A DNA stretch of 64,000 nucleotides, taken from positions 95,755 through 159,754 of the forward strand of contig JAUZPB010000001.1 of the NCBI GenBank assembly GCA_030706145.1, read 5' to 3'. Below, one piece after another: positions 26,943 through 36,195 of the stretch (position 1 is the stretch's first letter; every line of letters begins with the position of its first letter). A program made the position numbers and the translations under genes. This DNA comes from Bacteroidota bacterium (lineage in GTDB: Bacteria > Bacteroidota > Ignavibacteria > Ignavibacteriales > SURF-24). A model generated the notes under the pieces. That model searched no databases, was not told the DNA's origin, and worked only from the letters and a program-made list of their open reading frames with translations.

Positions 26943-28022
26943 ATGAATATCTATAGATCAATGATATTTAAGTATTCAACTATTTCGGTTGTATGTCTAT
27001 TTTTTCTTTCCTCTATCACATTCTCACAAGATGAGAATAAAGAAAATGGGGCAATCTTTGAGATGAATATTAATAGAAAACCCATGAGTAATAACGGTAA
27101 TTACATGAGCTATAGCCAGATGTCTGATTACGCGAAAGAAAATATAATTAGAGCCGGAGTAAATAAATCAGAGGACGCAATACGAAAGGACACTGACCAA
27201 TGGCAGCATTGGCTGACAGAAAATGAGTATAATGCATTCATAGAACAAGAAGATTTTGAGATTGTTAATCTAAAATATATGAGTGATGGCAACATAGTCA
27301 GGGGATACATTCTTAAACCTGTGAAAATTGACGAGAAGAAACTTCCTGTGATTATCTATAACAGAGAAGGCGGATATTTTGATAGTAGTTGTCTAACTTT
27401 GGGTGAAGTTGTAAAATGGTATGAGTTAGCCCAGAAAGGATATTTAATAGCATCGGCAGATTACAGGGGTAGTTGCGACAGCCAGGAGATAGGTGAACAA
27501 AAAAGCTATGATATAAAGGACATACTAAATCTATTAAAGGCCCTTCAGTCATTCAGCTATGCAGATATGCAAAACATCTTTATGGTTGGATTTGGATTAG
27601 GAGGAATGATGACCTATGAGGTTATCAAATCAGGTCTAAGCATTAAGGCTGCAGCTGTTATTCATGGTTATAGCGATCTAGAGAAGATTACAAAAGAAAA
27701 TGCACATATACAAAAACTATTCAGAGCAGAAGGACAAACAAATGGTATGGAAGAAACCGGTAGACTTAGTTTCTCTAATATTTATGTAAATCGTTCTGCT
27801 ATTTACTGGCCAGAGCAGATAAATGTTCCTGTATTAATACTGCAGGGAGGCGATGATCCAAAATCAATAAGGGAAAGTAACATACAACTTGCTGAAAAGT
27901 TAAAAAAGGCGGGAAAGAAATCCGAGTTAGTAGTTTATTTAACTGACAGCGGCTATCTTCCATATAATCAGAAAGACAGCTGGAACAAAATAACAGCCTG
28001 GTTTGACAAATACAAAAAATAA
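26943..28022 (+). CDS. Secreted prolyl-oligopeptidase-like protein lacking catalytic residues
   Basis: A signal peptide (about 1-29, ending near TFSQ) leads into a helical region. An alpha/beta-hydrolase domain of the S9/dienelactone-hydrolase type follows from about 110, with YILKPVKIDEKKLPVIIYNREGG, then DYRGS. The nucleophile elbow reads VGFGLGGMM, so glycine 218 replaces the serine. The acid is kept (QGGDDP, about D305). The histidine position reads DSGYLPY, with tyrosine 338 instead of GH. Two of three triad residues are therefore missing although the fold segments are intact. It is likely a binding or scaffolding protein, or an enzyme with a changed mechanism. It stands alone and has a strong terminator. 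Confidence 0.82.
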   Translation: MNIYRSMIFKYSTISVVCLFFLSSITFSQDENKENGAIFEMNINRKPMSNNGNYMSYSQMSDYAKENIIRAGVNKSEDAIRKDTDQWQHWLTENEYNAFIEQEDFEIVNLKYMSDGNIVRGYILKPVKIDEKKLPVIIYNREGGYFDSSCLTLGEVVKWYELAQKGYLIASADYRGSCDSQEIGEQKSYDIKDILNLLKALQSFSYADMQNIFMVGFGLGGMMTYEVIKSGLSIKAAAVIHGYSDLEKITKENAHIQKLFRAEGQTNGMEETGRLSFSNIYVNRSAIYWPEQINVPVLILQGGDDPKSIRESNIQLAEKLKKAGKKSELVVYLTDSGYLPYNQKDSWNKITAWFDKYKK

Positions 28023-28027
28023 AAAAA

Positions 28028-28065
28028 AAATCCCCACACTTAAAAAAAAGTCTGTGTGGGGATTT
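28028..28065. terminator. Strong terminator hairpin between convergent genes
   Basis: AAATCCCCACAC (28028-28039) and GTGTGGGGATTT (28054-28065) form a perfect 12-bp stem around an A-rich loop. Flanking A- and T-tracts allow termination on both strands. Confidence 0.9.
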
Positions 28066-28132
28066 CTTCGAAGAAAACACTCAATAGAGAATATTTTAGA
28101 TCAAAAGATCTTTTCCTATTTAGCTCATTTAC

Positions 28133-28154
28133 AATAGTGCCAAATGGCACTATT
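28133..28154 (-). terminator. Second hairpin at the end of the T9SS protein gene
   Basis: AATAGTGCC and GGCACTATT form a perfect 9-bp stem with a four-base loop. It overlaps the TAG stop of the minus-strand gene. No U-tract follows, so it may be an mRNA-end stabiliser rather than a terminator. Confidence 0.5.
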
Positions 28155-31100
28155 TCATCAATATCATTTTAGAGCTGATATTTACATTATTGCCAGTAAG
28201 CCTATAGATATAGATTCCGCTTGGCAAGTTCCAAGCATTAAAGTTCACTTTATAAACTCCAGAGGACAAATATTCATTAACAAGTGTACTAAGCTCTTGT
28301 CCAAGAATGTTATATACCTTTAGAGAATACTTTCCAGCGGCCGGGAGAGCAAATTCAATTGTAGTTGATGGATTAAATGGATTAGGATAATTTTGAGATA
28401 AGCTATAATTAACGATTACATTATTATCCTTTCTAACCTTAGTAGTCTCAGTATCTTTAATCATGAAAATCTTTCCATCTTTTGTACCAATGAGTATCTC
28501 TTTTGAATCCGGATTAACCATAAGGCTGCTGACGCCTTGACCACCCATTCCCATTGAAAGTGGATTATTTCCATTCGAATCGAGCGTATAAACTCCACCA
28601 GACCATGAGCTTAAGTAAACTTTTCCATTCAGATCTACTGTAATTGAGTAAACAAATGGAAGGTTAAGCTCCTGAACTTTCTGCCAGTTAGCCCCATGAT
28701 CTATACTTCTATAGAGACCATCGTTGTAAAGGCCTGCATAGATTGTATTTCCAGAGGAGCAGAGTGACCAGACAATGTTATTACCCACATCATGCTTAAG
28801 CCATTTATTTTCTCCAGAAGGCAACTTAAAGATCCCCCCTCCAAAGCTGCCAGCAAGAATATTTCCGTTTGTTTCAGAGGTAAGTGATTGTATAGCTAAA
28901 AAGTCGCCAAGTCCATCATTTATTTGTATCCAGTTTTCTCCCTCATCGCTTGACCTATAAACACCATAGCCCCAAGTTCCAGCGTAAAGGGAACCGTTTG
29001 CAGAGCAAAGAGCATGGACATCTTTATTTTTGAGATTTGTAAGAGTCCAGGATGATCCGCTAAATTTATATACACCCTTTTCAGTAGCAGCAAAAAGTTT
29101 TCCATTATGAAAGCAAAGAGACCAAATCCATCCTGTATTCATATCCTGGTTAATTCTTAACCAGTTAATGCCTCCATCAGTTGAAGAATAAATACTTCCA
29201 CCAATAGTTCCGGTAAAGATCGCATTATCATGGTATGTCATCGAATAAATTATCTCATTCTGTGAGAAAGTGCTTACCTGCTTCCATTGCCCATTAGTCT
29301 CACCAATATTTTCAGTATTTGAAGAAGAGATTACAAAATCAGCACTTGAAGAATTATTACTTGCAACCGGATCATTAGTAAGCGACCCGGAAAGTGAAGC
29401 GATATTGGTGACTTTTTTATCGTATGGAATATTTCCAAGGAAAAGGGAATAATTAAATTGTCCCTGTCCCGAAAGTGACCTGCATATCATCTGTCCGTTC
29501 TGAACGCCGCTAATAAAATTAACTGCAGCCAAAGGAGCCAGAACTGAACCTCGCACGTCAATACCTTGAATTGTAAGCTCATTTGCCTGATAGAAGTTAT
29601 ATAGAACATTTGTCAGTGCGGTACCATTAACAGTCAAGCCGCCTGTCCAGTTGACCTTTAAGCCATCAATATTGACCAGAACCACTGCAGCATTAGGTAC
29701 ATCAATAACGAAGTTATTTGCCTTTGAAAGATCATCTCCATTTACATGAAATACATTAAGGAAAGGATCAGTTCCTTTTAGGTTAAGGCATCCCCACTGA
29801 AAAGTTAAATTTGCATTAGTCGTGTATGTGCTTAATGTTGCAGAAAGATTCTCCAGGTAGGTCTTAGCGCTTTGGAAATTAACGGGGCTATCGTGCTTCA
29901 AATTTCCATCTATAGAGACCTGCGTCAAAGGCAGATTAGTAGAATTTCCATAGGCTACATCGCCATTATAAACTCTTCCACTATTAAAGTTAAGATTTCT
30001 TCCGACTACAAGGACATAATCACTATTACTTCTTAGCTTATCACCAATACTGTAGTTACCAAATGAAGCATCGTGTCCAACTGCAACTTTACCTTCAGTA
30101 TCAGAAGATGGCTGAGTAGCATCCTGAATAACAAATAAATTAAAGTCCTTTGCAATTCCAAGATCAAAGGCTGTGTTATTGATCTGCTGGCAATCGACCT
30201 TAACTGAAACAGTCAGTTGTGCAGAAGCTCCATTGTCAAGATTACCTACAGTCCAGAGGCCTGAAGTTTTGTCATATTCACCCTGGGAAGCATTGTATGA
30301 CTGATACAAAAGTACATCGGGGAGGACATCACTTACTTTAACACCCTTTGCCTCACCTGGGCCATTATTAATAACCTTAATTGAATAGTTAACAATTTCG
30401 CCATTTTTAGGCTTAGAGTTGCTAACTGTTTTTTCTATTTTTATATCAGCTTCTTTAGGCTGTGGAGGCGGACAGACATCAGGATTCCAGTAAAGATCTC
30501 TACCTACACCATTTTTAATAGGATTTCCATTAATATCCAAGACATTTATTCCATAATGGATCTCCACAATTTTATCATCAGGGCGTATACCAGGCCAGAA
30601 GGCGTTAATTGAAAAAGAAGTATCTTTTGTTATTGGAACACTTGAATAGTGAGTTGAATTATCAACACTGCCATCATCAGGTTTTACAATTCTCCAAGAG
30701 GTCTGAAGATAAGCAGCAGAGGGATTAGGAGTCAGATGGACTGCAGCGTTAACAGGAATCCATTTTGCATCCTGCTGGCAAATTGCAGAATCTAATCCCA
30801 GGTTTGCATTCCAGTTATTTACACCCTGAAGGCCACAATCAACATTTACAGATGCAGAAGCCTGAAGGTTTAAGGAAGCCGATCCATCGGCTGGAATAGC
30901 TAAAGCTGAAGCAGTATTTACTAAATTACCACAATCAGTTGACTTTATAGTATAGTCTTTTGAAAATGTAAGTAATTCAGCAGAATTAAGCTGATCAATA
31001 TGATAAACAAGATAAGGACTTTGAGGATTCAGCATTTTATCAGAAACGTCTACTCCCTTTAGCTGAAGATCGCCCATGTTTTCAACTGTAAAAGTATAAG

Positions 31101-32421
31101 TTATCTTGTCTGCCGGCTTTGCAGACTGAATGCTCGCAGATTTTGAAAAATTAAGTGAAGTTTTATAGAATCCAAAGTTAACAGCTAAATTATTATTGCA
31201 GTTTAGAGAAATATCAGAGGACTTTTTGTCTGCAGTTGCATACCATTTGGTCTGAGCAAAATTAGCAAAAGGTCCGGAATCGGAAAAATTAGAGGAAGCA
31301 ACCCTAAGAGTATAGCTGCCATTAGCTATTTGAGAAAACAGGTACTTTCCATCTAAGCCTGTCTTTTGAGAACTTACGAGTTGGTTGTTCTGCACAAGCT
31401 CTATCTGTATATCAGCTATACCTTGCTCATCTTTATCCTGCAATCCATTCTGGTTTTTATCTCTAAAGATAACTCCGCCCAAGTCGTTTTTGCAGTCCTG
31501 AGGAGGGTTTGGCAGATTACCTTGCCAGCCGCCATTTGGGTTATGAATCTCGCTTTGAATATTAAGTTTTTCAACTACGACGCAGCCATCAATATTTGAA
31601 TTAGTAGAAAGTGTTGCTGTAGGAGAGATAAGTGAGCCGCCTAAACCGGAGTTAAAAGCGATATTTCCCATATGGCCATTATTTGCATTAGTATAAATGT
31701 TCCAAATAATCCTAGAACGCCAAGCATCGTCTGTAAACTTCCCTGTCATGTTACCACTTGTCCAGTTGATATTACCATCAATGGAATTAACATTAATGAT
31801 AACTGTTTGGGTATTACTAGAAACATTAAGTTCAAACTGCTGAACAAATGAATTATCAAAGGTCTGCTGGTCGGTAACTGTAAATACTGCCACAGGTTCA
31901 GTTGAAGAGCAGTTAAATTTAAGAGGTCCTGGCTGACCAGAAGGAATCTGGACAGTACTGTTTGCTGGTAGAGTTTTCCAATAATCAGAAGCAAGTACAA
32001 TGTCATTTATAGGAGAATTATTAGCAGGCCAGACACTAGGAGCATAGAGTTTTCCGCCATTTTGGAAAGAAAACCATGAAGAGTTTGAAACAGCAGTGCC
32101 AACAGCTGCACTTCCATAAAAGACTTTAATTGCTGCATTAGTATTTGTCGAAATGCCACCTTGTACAGCAAAGACAATATCTGTGTTTGGATTGCTATAG
32201 AGCTTAAAGCCAAACTGATGAGAATTCGTTACCGAATAATTTCCACCTATGAATATTCTCCCTTCCACTTCGCCTACATTAACAACATCTTTTGAAACAA
32301 TAACATTCCACTTCTTTAAGATTGAATTTGCATCTGAAGCAAAAGTCGAAGTATAAATAATACTAAGTAATGAAAGTAATAAATAGGGAAATCTGCAGAA
32401 AGTGCGGGGCATAGTTTCCAT
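28150..32421 (-). CDS. 1423-residue T9SS-exported multidomain protein with two choice-of-anchor A domains
   Basis: The order I read is: signal peptide (1-28); choice-of-anchor A domain (about 35-310, with SILKKWNVIVSKDVVNVGEVEGRIFIGG split by segments); an SdrD B-like domain (about 313-415, GVIFRDKNQNGLQDKDEQGI); a DUF11-like domain (about 420-530); a linker; a second DUF11 domain (about 655-745, KTVSNSKPKNGEIVNYSIKV); a second choice-of-anchor A domain (about 750-1030, FNLFVIQDA and EGKVAVGHDA); a BNR-like beta-propeller (about 1085-1325, repeated SSTDGGINW units); and a T9SS sorting domain (from about 1345, NYPNPFNPST). It is exported and displayed on the cell surface, where it is probably a large adhesive or matrix protein. 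AAAGGAG precedes the ATG. Confidence 0.87.
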   Translation of the reverse strand: METMPRTFCRFPYLLLSLLSIIYTSTFASDANSILKKWNVIVSKDVVNVGEVEGRIFIGGNYSVTNSHQFGFKLYSNPNTDIVFAVQGGISTNTNAAIKVFYGSAAVGTAVSNSSWFSFQNGGKLYAPSVWPANNSPINDIVLASDYWKTLPANSTVQIPSGQPGPLKFNCSSTEPVAVFTVTDQQTFDNSFVQQFELNVSSNTQTVIINVNSIDGNINWTSGNMTGKFTDDAWRSRIIWNIYTNANNGHMGNIAFNSGLGGSLISPTATLSTNSNIDGCVVVEKLNIQSEIHNPNGGWQGNLPNPPQDCKNDLGGVIFRDKNQNGLQDKDEQGIADIQIELVQNNQLVSSQKTGLDGKYLFSQIANGSYTLRVASSNFSDSGPFANFAQTKWYATADKKSSDISLNCNNNLAVNFGFYKTSLNFSKSASIQSAKPADKITYTFTVENMGDLQLKGVDVSDKMLNPQSPYLVYHIDQLNSAELLTFSKDYTIKSTDCGNLVNTASALAIPADGSASLNLQASASVNVDCGLQGVNNWNANLGLDSAICQQDAKWIPVNAAVHLTPNPSAAYLQTSWRIVKPDDGSVDNSTHYSSVPITKDTSFSINAFWPGIRPDDKIVEIHYGINVLDINGNPIKNGVGRDLYWNPDVCPPPQPKEADIKIEKTVSNSKPKNGEIVNYSIKVINNGPGEAKGVKVSDVLPDVLLYQSYNASQGEYDKTSGLWTVGNLDNGASAQLTVSVKVDCQQINNTAFDLGIAKDFNLFVIQDATQPSSDTEGKVAVGHDASFGNYSIGDKLRSNSDYVLVVGRNLNFNSGRVYNGDVAYGNSTNLPLTQVSIDGNLKHDSPVNFQSAKTYLENLSATLSTYTTNANLTFQWGCLNLKGTDPFLNVFHVNGDDLSKANNFVIDVPNAAVVLVNIDGLKVNWTGGLTVNGTALTNVLYNFYQANELTIQGIDVRGSVLAPLAAVNFISGVQNGQMICRSLSGQGQFNYSLFLGNIPYDKKVTNIASLSGSLTNDPVASNNSSSADFVISSSNTENIGETNGQWKQVSTFSQNEIIYSMTYHDNAIFTGTIGGSIYSSTDGGINWLRINQDMNTGWIWSLCFHNGKLFAATEKGVYKFSGSSWTLTNLKNKDVHALCSANGSLYAGTWGYGVYRSSDEGENWIQINDGLGDFLAIQSLTSETNGNILAGSFGGGIFKLPSGENKWLKHDVGNNIVWSLCSSGNTIYAGLYNDGLYRSIDHGANWQKVQELNLPFVYSITVDLNGKVYLSSWSGGVYTLDSNGNNPLSMGMGGQGVSSLMVNPDSKEILIGTKDGKIFMIKDTETTKVRKDNNVIVNYSLSQNYPNPFNPSTTIEFALPAAGKYSLKVYNILGQELSTLVNEYLSSGVYKVNFNAWNLPSGIYIYRLTGNNVNISSKMILMK

Positions 32422-32751
32422 TAGCTCCTTTTAGTCCTGAAATATAATGTGATTAAAATAATACTTAAAGTATTTTATTCAATTCATGTGCCATTTAAGA
32501 AAGTTATCGTATTGGAGAAAAAATCGCACAAAACTAGTTTTAAAAAAAAGGCTAATGTATCAGTTTGATAAAAAAGTTTTACTTTGAGACAATATTTTTC
32601 ACCGCGCCATTATTTTACCATTATAAAGCATATGGTGACCTTGGACACAGAGTATATGGCATGAATATTCTTATAATTTGAAAGATGTGCAAATGATAAG
32701 GACCTACTGTGAAATTCATTTAACTAATTTATTTCTGAAAGGGAAAAAGAC
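32422..32751. other. 330-bp divergent intergenic region, nothing recognised
   Basis: This gap between the divergent T9SS protein and glycosyltransferase genes should hold both promoters. I found no convincing promoter boxes, repeats or stable hairpins. GAAAGGG lies shortly before the glycosyltransferase ATG. Confidence 0.4.
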
Positions 32752-33690
32752 ATGTTTTCCGATGAACCGCTTGTAAGTTTTGGTATGCCTGTTTATAACG
32801 GAGAAAACTATATAAGAGAGGCAATAGAATCTGTTTTATCTCAAAGCTTCAAAGATTTTGTTCTGATTATTTCCGACAATGCTTCGATTGACAAAACTCA
32901 ACTGATATGTCAGGAGTATGCCAAAAGAGATAATAGAATAAGATATTACCGGAATGAGACGAATGTGGGGGCGGCAAGAAATTTCAACCGTGTTTTTGAA
33001 TTATCGCATAGTAAGTATTTTAAATGGGTTTCACATGATGATGGAATTTCACCTGACTATCTTGAAAAATCTGTGAACATCATGGAAAGCAATCCCGATG
33101 TTGTGCTCTGTTATGCAAGGACCTTAGCTATAAACTATTATAATAATCAACAGGAAAAGTCTCCATATGAGCTTAGGCTAATGCATGAAAAGGCATCAAA
33201 AAGATTTACAAGATTTATGCGCATTTTCCGTTATGAATCGCTGGCCTGCGATCCGATCATGGGACTTATACGTTCAGATGTATTAAAACAGACAAAACTA
33301 TTAGGAAATTATCTTTCGGCCGATACAATTTTATTGAGCGAACTTGCCCTACGAGGGAAATTCTATGAGATAGGTGAATATCTATATATAAAGAGAATTC
33401 ACCCAAATATGTCAAGGAAGAAGAATCCTTCAGTTAAAGACATTTCCGAATGGTTTGATCCATCTAACAAAGGGAAAATACATTTGCCCAGGTGGAAATT
33501 CCTTTTTGAATACATGAGCGCAATAAAACATGCACCTATAAATGATAAGGAAAAAACAGTCTGCTATTTTGAAGTAGTAAAATGGGCATTAATAATTTCA
33601 AAGAGCATGGGAGCCGATCTAGTAATGGCAATAGAACAGATTTATAATATTTGGGTCTACAGAAAAAAGACAGGTCTAGCGGAAAAGTAA
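32752..33690 (+). CDS. Family 2 glycosyltransferase
   Basis: This 312-residue GT2 enzyme opens with PLVSFGMPVYNGENYIREAIESVLSQSF. The nucleotide-binding segment is IISDNASIDKT and the metal motif is SHDDGISPDY. The C terminus is basic and helical, with no clear membrane anchor. It likely adds a sugar to a surface polysaccharide or glycoprotein, with the acceptor unknown. It sits directly beside the phage-derived island and is not phage-like itself. Upstream GAAAGGG gives a good ribosome site. Confidence 0.9.
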   Translation: MFSDEPLVSFGMPVYNGENYIREAIESVLSQSFKDFVLIISDNASIDKTQLICQEYAKRDNRIRYYRNETNVGAARNFNRVFELSHSKYFKWVSHDDGISPDYLEKSVNIMESNPDVVLCYARTLAINYYNNQQEKSPYELRLMHEKASKRFTRFMRIFRYESLACDPIMGLIRSDVLKQTKLLGNYLSADTILLSELALRGKFYEIGEYLYIKRIHPNMSRKKNPSVKDISEWFDPSNKGKIHLPRWKFLFEYMSAIKHAPINDKEKTVCYFEVVKWALIISKSMGADLVMAIEQIYNIWVYRKKTGLAEK

Positions 33691-33730
33691 TATCTCTAGG
33701 GGGGAAAGTAATATTTGACTAAAAGTTACG

Positions 33731-33782
33731 ATTGTCTAAAAGACATAATTGTCTAAAAGACATAATTGGTCAAAAGACATGC
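33731..33782. repeat. 17-bp tandem repeat with internal palindrome (three copies)
   Basis: ATTGTCTAAAAGACATA occurs at 33731-33747 and 33748-33764 and, altered, at 33765-33782 (ATTGGTCAAAAGACATG). Each of the first two units contains the palindrome GTCTaaaAGAC. It lies between the glycosyltransferase stop and the end of the converging repressor gene, at the left edge of the phage-derived island. Confidence 0.85.
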
Positions 33783-33817
33783 GTAATTTTAAAGTCAGCA
33801 AAGCAGCCCCGCTTTTC

Positions 33818-34486
33818 CTAAATTATCTGAGCCTTTGCCTGAATTATGCAGACACGGCCAATATCTTTGATATCGTTTTTTCGAATAACCGTATCAGAGT
33901 ATTTATTATTCATACATCTTAAAATTATTCTGTCATTTCCCTCTTCAATTAATTGCCTGACAAGTTCGCGTCCATTCTGAAGGCGGACAAGAACAATATC
34001 ATTACTCATAACTTTTTTATTCGTATCAATAAGAAGTCTATCTTCATCTTTTAAAGTAACACCAGACTCAGAGCTCATCTGGTCTCCATAATTAATAAAA
34101 CAGAAGCAACCATCCTTCTGGGGATAGTTGAAAAAGGCATAACCAGTAACATTATCTGACGAATAATCAAAATCTTTATCTTTTTTTACAAAATTCTTTA
34201 AGATAGGGTAAAAGTTACCTTCAGGTAAAACCATTTGGGAATACAAACTATCCTCTTCATCTGCAATACCAATCTTCTTTTCTACCTCTCTTAAAGCAGA
34301 CTTAATGCGGATATACATTTTGGGATTAATCTTTCCATCGCCATTAATGTGAAAATCCAGAGCCTGCCTTTTCATTCCCATTTGCATTGCCAGGTCGACA
34401 ATTGTTATACCCTTATTCTTAATCATCTGCTTGACCTCACCTTTAAGAGGAATATGCGCAGAGCCCTGAGTTTTGTTATCCAACAC
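33818..34486 (-). CDS. Phage-type HTH/S24-like repressor without protease residues
   Basis: This 222-residue protein has an N-terminal helix-turn-helix (about 15-65, ITIVDLAMQMGMKRQALDFHI) and a C-terminal LexA/CI-like S24 fold (about 110-215). At the nucleophile site GDSM reads YGDQM (Q136), and the general-base lysine position reads LVRQL (R177). It should therefore dimerise and bind operators but not cleave itself after RecA activation. The start is a GTG with GGAAAG five bases upstream. It is divergent from the structural genes, as expected for the repressor of the island. Release would need another mechanism. Confidence 0.8.
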   Translation of the reverse strand: MLDNKTQGSAHIPLKGEVKQMIKNKGITIVDLAMQMGMKRQALDFHINGDGKINPKMYIRIKSALREVEKKIGIADEEDSLYSQMVLPEGNFYPILKNFVKKDKDFDYSSDNVTGYAFFNYPQKDGCFCFINYGDQMSSESGVTLKDEDRLLIDTNKKVMSNDIVLVRLQNGRELVRQLIEEGNDRIILRCMNNKYSDTVIRKNDIKDIGRVCIIQAKAQII

Positions 34487-34517
34487 TTATCTTTCCTTTA
34501 TAATTTGTATTTTTATT

Positions 34518-34577
34518 GTATATATACCAACATTTTACTTGCTTTTAATTATATTCTATTTATTTTAATAATAAATA
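34518..34577. promoter_or_regulatory. Possible repressor operators in divergent gap
   Basis: In the 187-bp gap between the repressor and the first plus-strand gene, two palindromes stand out: GTATATATAC at 34518-34527 and TATTTATT/AATAAATA arms spanning 34557-34577. Their position fits operators or a divergent promoter. The DNA is so AT-rich that chance palindromes are expected. Confidence 0.3.
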
Positions 34578-34673
34578 CAGCGAATAATTTGAATCAACTT
34601 AGACATTAATTTTGTTTTTGTCAATACACAACTATTCTGGAGATAATTATTATAAGGGAGGGTAATAACAAGC

Positions 34674-34916
34674 ATGAACATGATATCCGATATAGTAAAT
34701 GATGAGACCTACAGAAAGCTTTTGGAGGCAAGACTGTTGGATACAACACAAATAAGGAATCATTATATCAGGCACCGCTTTGAAGAACTGAAGAGCGCAG
34801 GCAATACATCTGGAAAAGCCTTTGATAAAATTCAGGAAGAATTCAATTATCTTTCTCCCGAGATGATACGTAAGATCGTCTACACTCACGATTTTTCAGA
34901 TTCTAAAGGGAAATAA
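34674..34916 (+). CDS. Small phage protein, possible helix-turn-helix
   Basis: This 80-residue helical protein has a central segment NHYIRHRFEELKSAG followed by FDKIQEEFNYLSPEMIRKIVYTH, which resembles the small HTH proteins found in Bacteroidota mobile elements. GGGAGGG lies about 12 bases upstream. It is the first plus-strand gene after the repressor, the position of an early regulator. Function is not established. Confidence 0.6.
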   Translation: MNMISDIVNDETYRKLLEARLLDTTQIRNHYIRHRFEELKSAGNTSGKAFDKIQEEFNYLSPEMIRKIVYTHDFSDSKGK

Positions 34917-34982
34917 TATTATTTGCTTATAATTTTTCTCTATCTGAAATCAAATTGTACTTAAACCTTATTGCCAAAATAA

Positions 34983-36152
34983 ATGGATATTACAAAAATC
35001 ATATTAAAAGCAGTCCAAAAGCTTACACAAAAATCAAGCTACAGAGACTATTCATTTCAGCATGGCGCAGAGAGAACTGAGGATTATGTTCCCAAGCTGC
35101 AAAGGAGTTCAAATTATGATATGCTCTATTCTCAGGTCAAAAGCTGGGTATTCAATGCCGTTAGCCTTAGAAGTGAAGATGTTGCAAAAGCCACATTCAG
35201 GCTCTATAAGGAATCTGTAAAGAACAGCACTCCCGTAATTGAGGAAATATTCAGCCATCCAATAATTGAGCTAATGAAAGCGCCCAATTCCTACATTTCA
35301 TGGTATGAGCTTTTATATATGACTGTAAGTAATATGGATATTCAAGGCAATTTCTATTGGCTCAAAGAAAGAGACAAAATGAATGTCTTAAGGCAAATAA
35401 GGCCAGTTTTTCCGCAATACATAACTATTATTTCTGATCCTTACACTTATGTATCAAGTTACATTTACAAAGCCGGCAGTACAAGTTTTGCAATAAAAAG
35501 CAAAGATATAATTCATTTCAAGCATCCGAAGGCTGGCGATCTTTATTATGGACAGAGCATACTGCTTGCAATAGCTGACGCAATAAACATTAACAATATG
35601 CAACTTCAGTATCAGTTGGAAAGTTTTAATCAACCTATTCCTCCTGTCTCTTTAGAAACAGAAAAAGATCTAGGTCTGCAAATAGCCCGTGAATTACAGG
35701 AAGAATTCAGGGAAAAGTATGGAGGAATAAAAAAGATATCAAAGATCCCTGTTCTTGACAACGGGCTTAAGCTAAACGTTCATAAAAGAGCAGCTCACGA
35801 ACTTGATTTTTCAGCCTCAAGGAAAAGTCTTCGTGATGAAATCCTATCTGCTTTCCGTGTTCCAGCCAACAAGTTAGGCATTGTAACAGACATAAATAAG
35901 GCCAATGCAGATGCAGCCGATTATTCATATCTAGCAAATGCAATAGATCCCTTATGCAGATACATATCGATGAAACTCACACAAGATTTCAGGCAGGAAT
36001 TTAATAGTCCTGGACTCATCATAAAAAATGATGATCTTATTCAGCAGGATACAGAAAAGAAGCTAAAGTATTACGAATCCGGGTTAAAATACAAATGGCT
36101 AACAATTGATGAAGTCAGACTTCTTGAGAATTATGACCCAATAAAGAAGTAA
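34983..36152 (+). CDS. HK97-family phage portal protein
   Basis: This 389-residue protein matches the HK97 portal family: SWVFNAVSLRSEDVAKATFRLYK near the N terminus, HPIIELMKAPNSYISWYELLYMTVSNMDIQGNFYW, KDIIHFKHPKAGDLYYGQS and a C-terminal stem/wing region ending in LTIDEVRLLENYDP. Portals form a dodecameric ring at one capsid vertex and conduct DNA. Length is normal. No ribosome site is obvious. It is followed by protease and capsid genes in the classic HK97 order. Confidence 0.93.
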   Translation: MDITKIILKAVQKLTQKSSYRDYSFQHGAERTEDYVPKLQRSSNYDMLYSQVKSWVFNAVSLRSEDVAKATFRLYKESVKNSTPVIEEIFSHPIIELMKAPNSYISWYELLYMTVSNMDIQGNFYWLKERDKMNVLRQIRPVFPQYITIISDPYTYVSSYIYKAGSTSFAIKSKDIIHFKHPKAGDLYYGQSILLAIADAININNMQLQYQLESFNQPIPPVSLETEKDLGLQIARELQEEFREKYGGIKKISKIPVLDNGLKLNVHKRAAHELDFSASRKSLRDEILSAFRVPANKLGIVTDINKANADAADYSYLANAIDPLCRYISMKLTQDFRQEFNSPGLIIKNDDLIQQDTEKKLKYYESGLKYKWLTIDEVRLLENYDPIKK

Positions 36153-36195
36153 TACATTAATTCACAGTTTCAAACAATAAATAGGGGCATATAAT

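Noticed and set aside
34349..34609. 86-residue plus-strand open frame in the repressor-operator gap
   Set aside because: It is antisense to the repressor N terminus and continues through AT-rich DNA with no domain or ribosome site.
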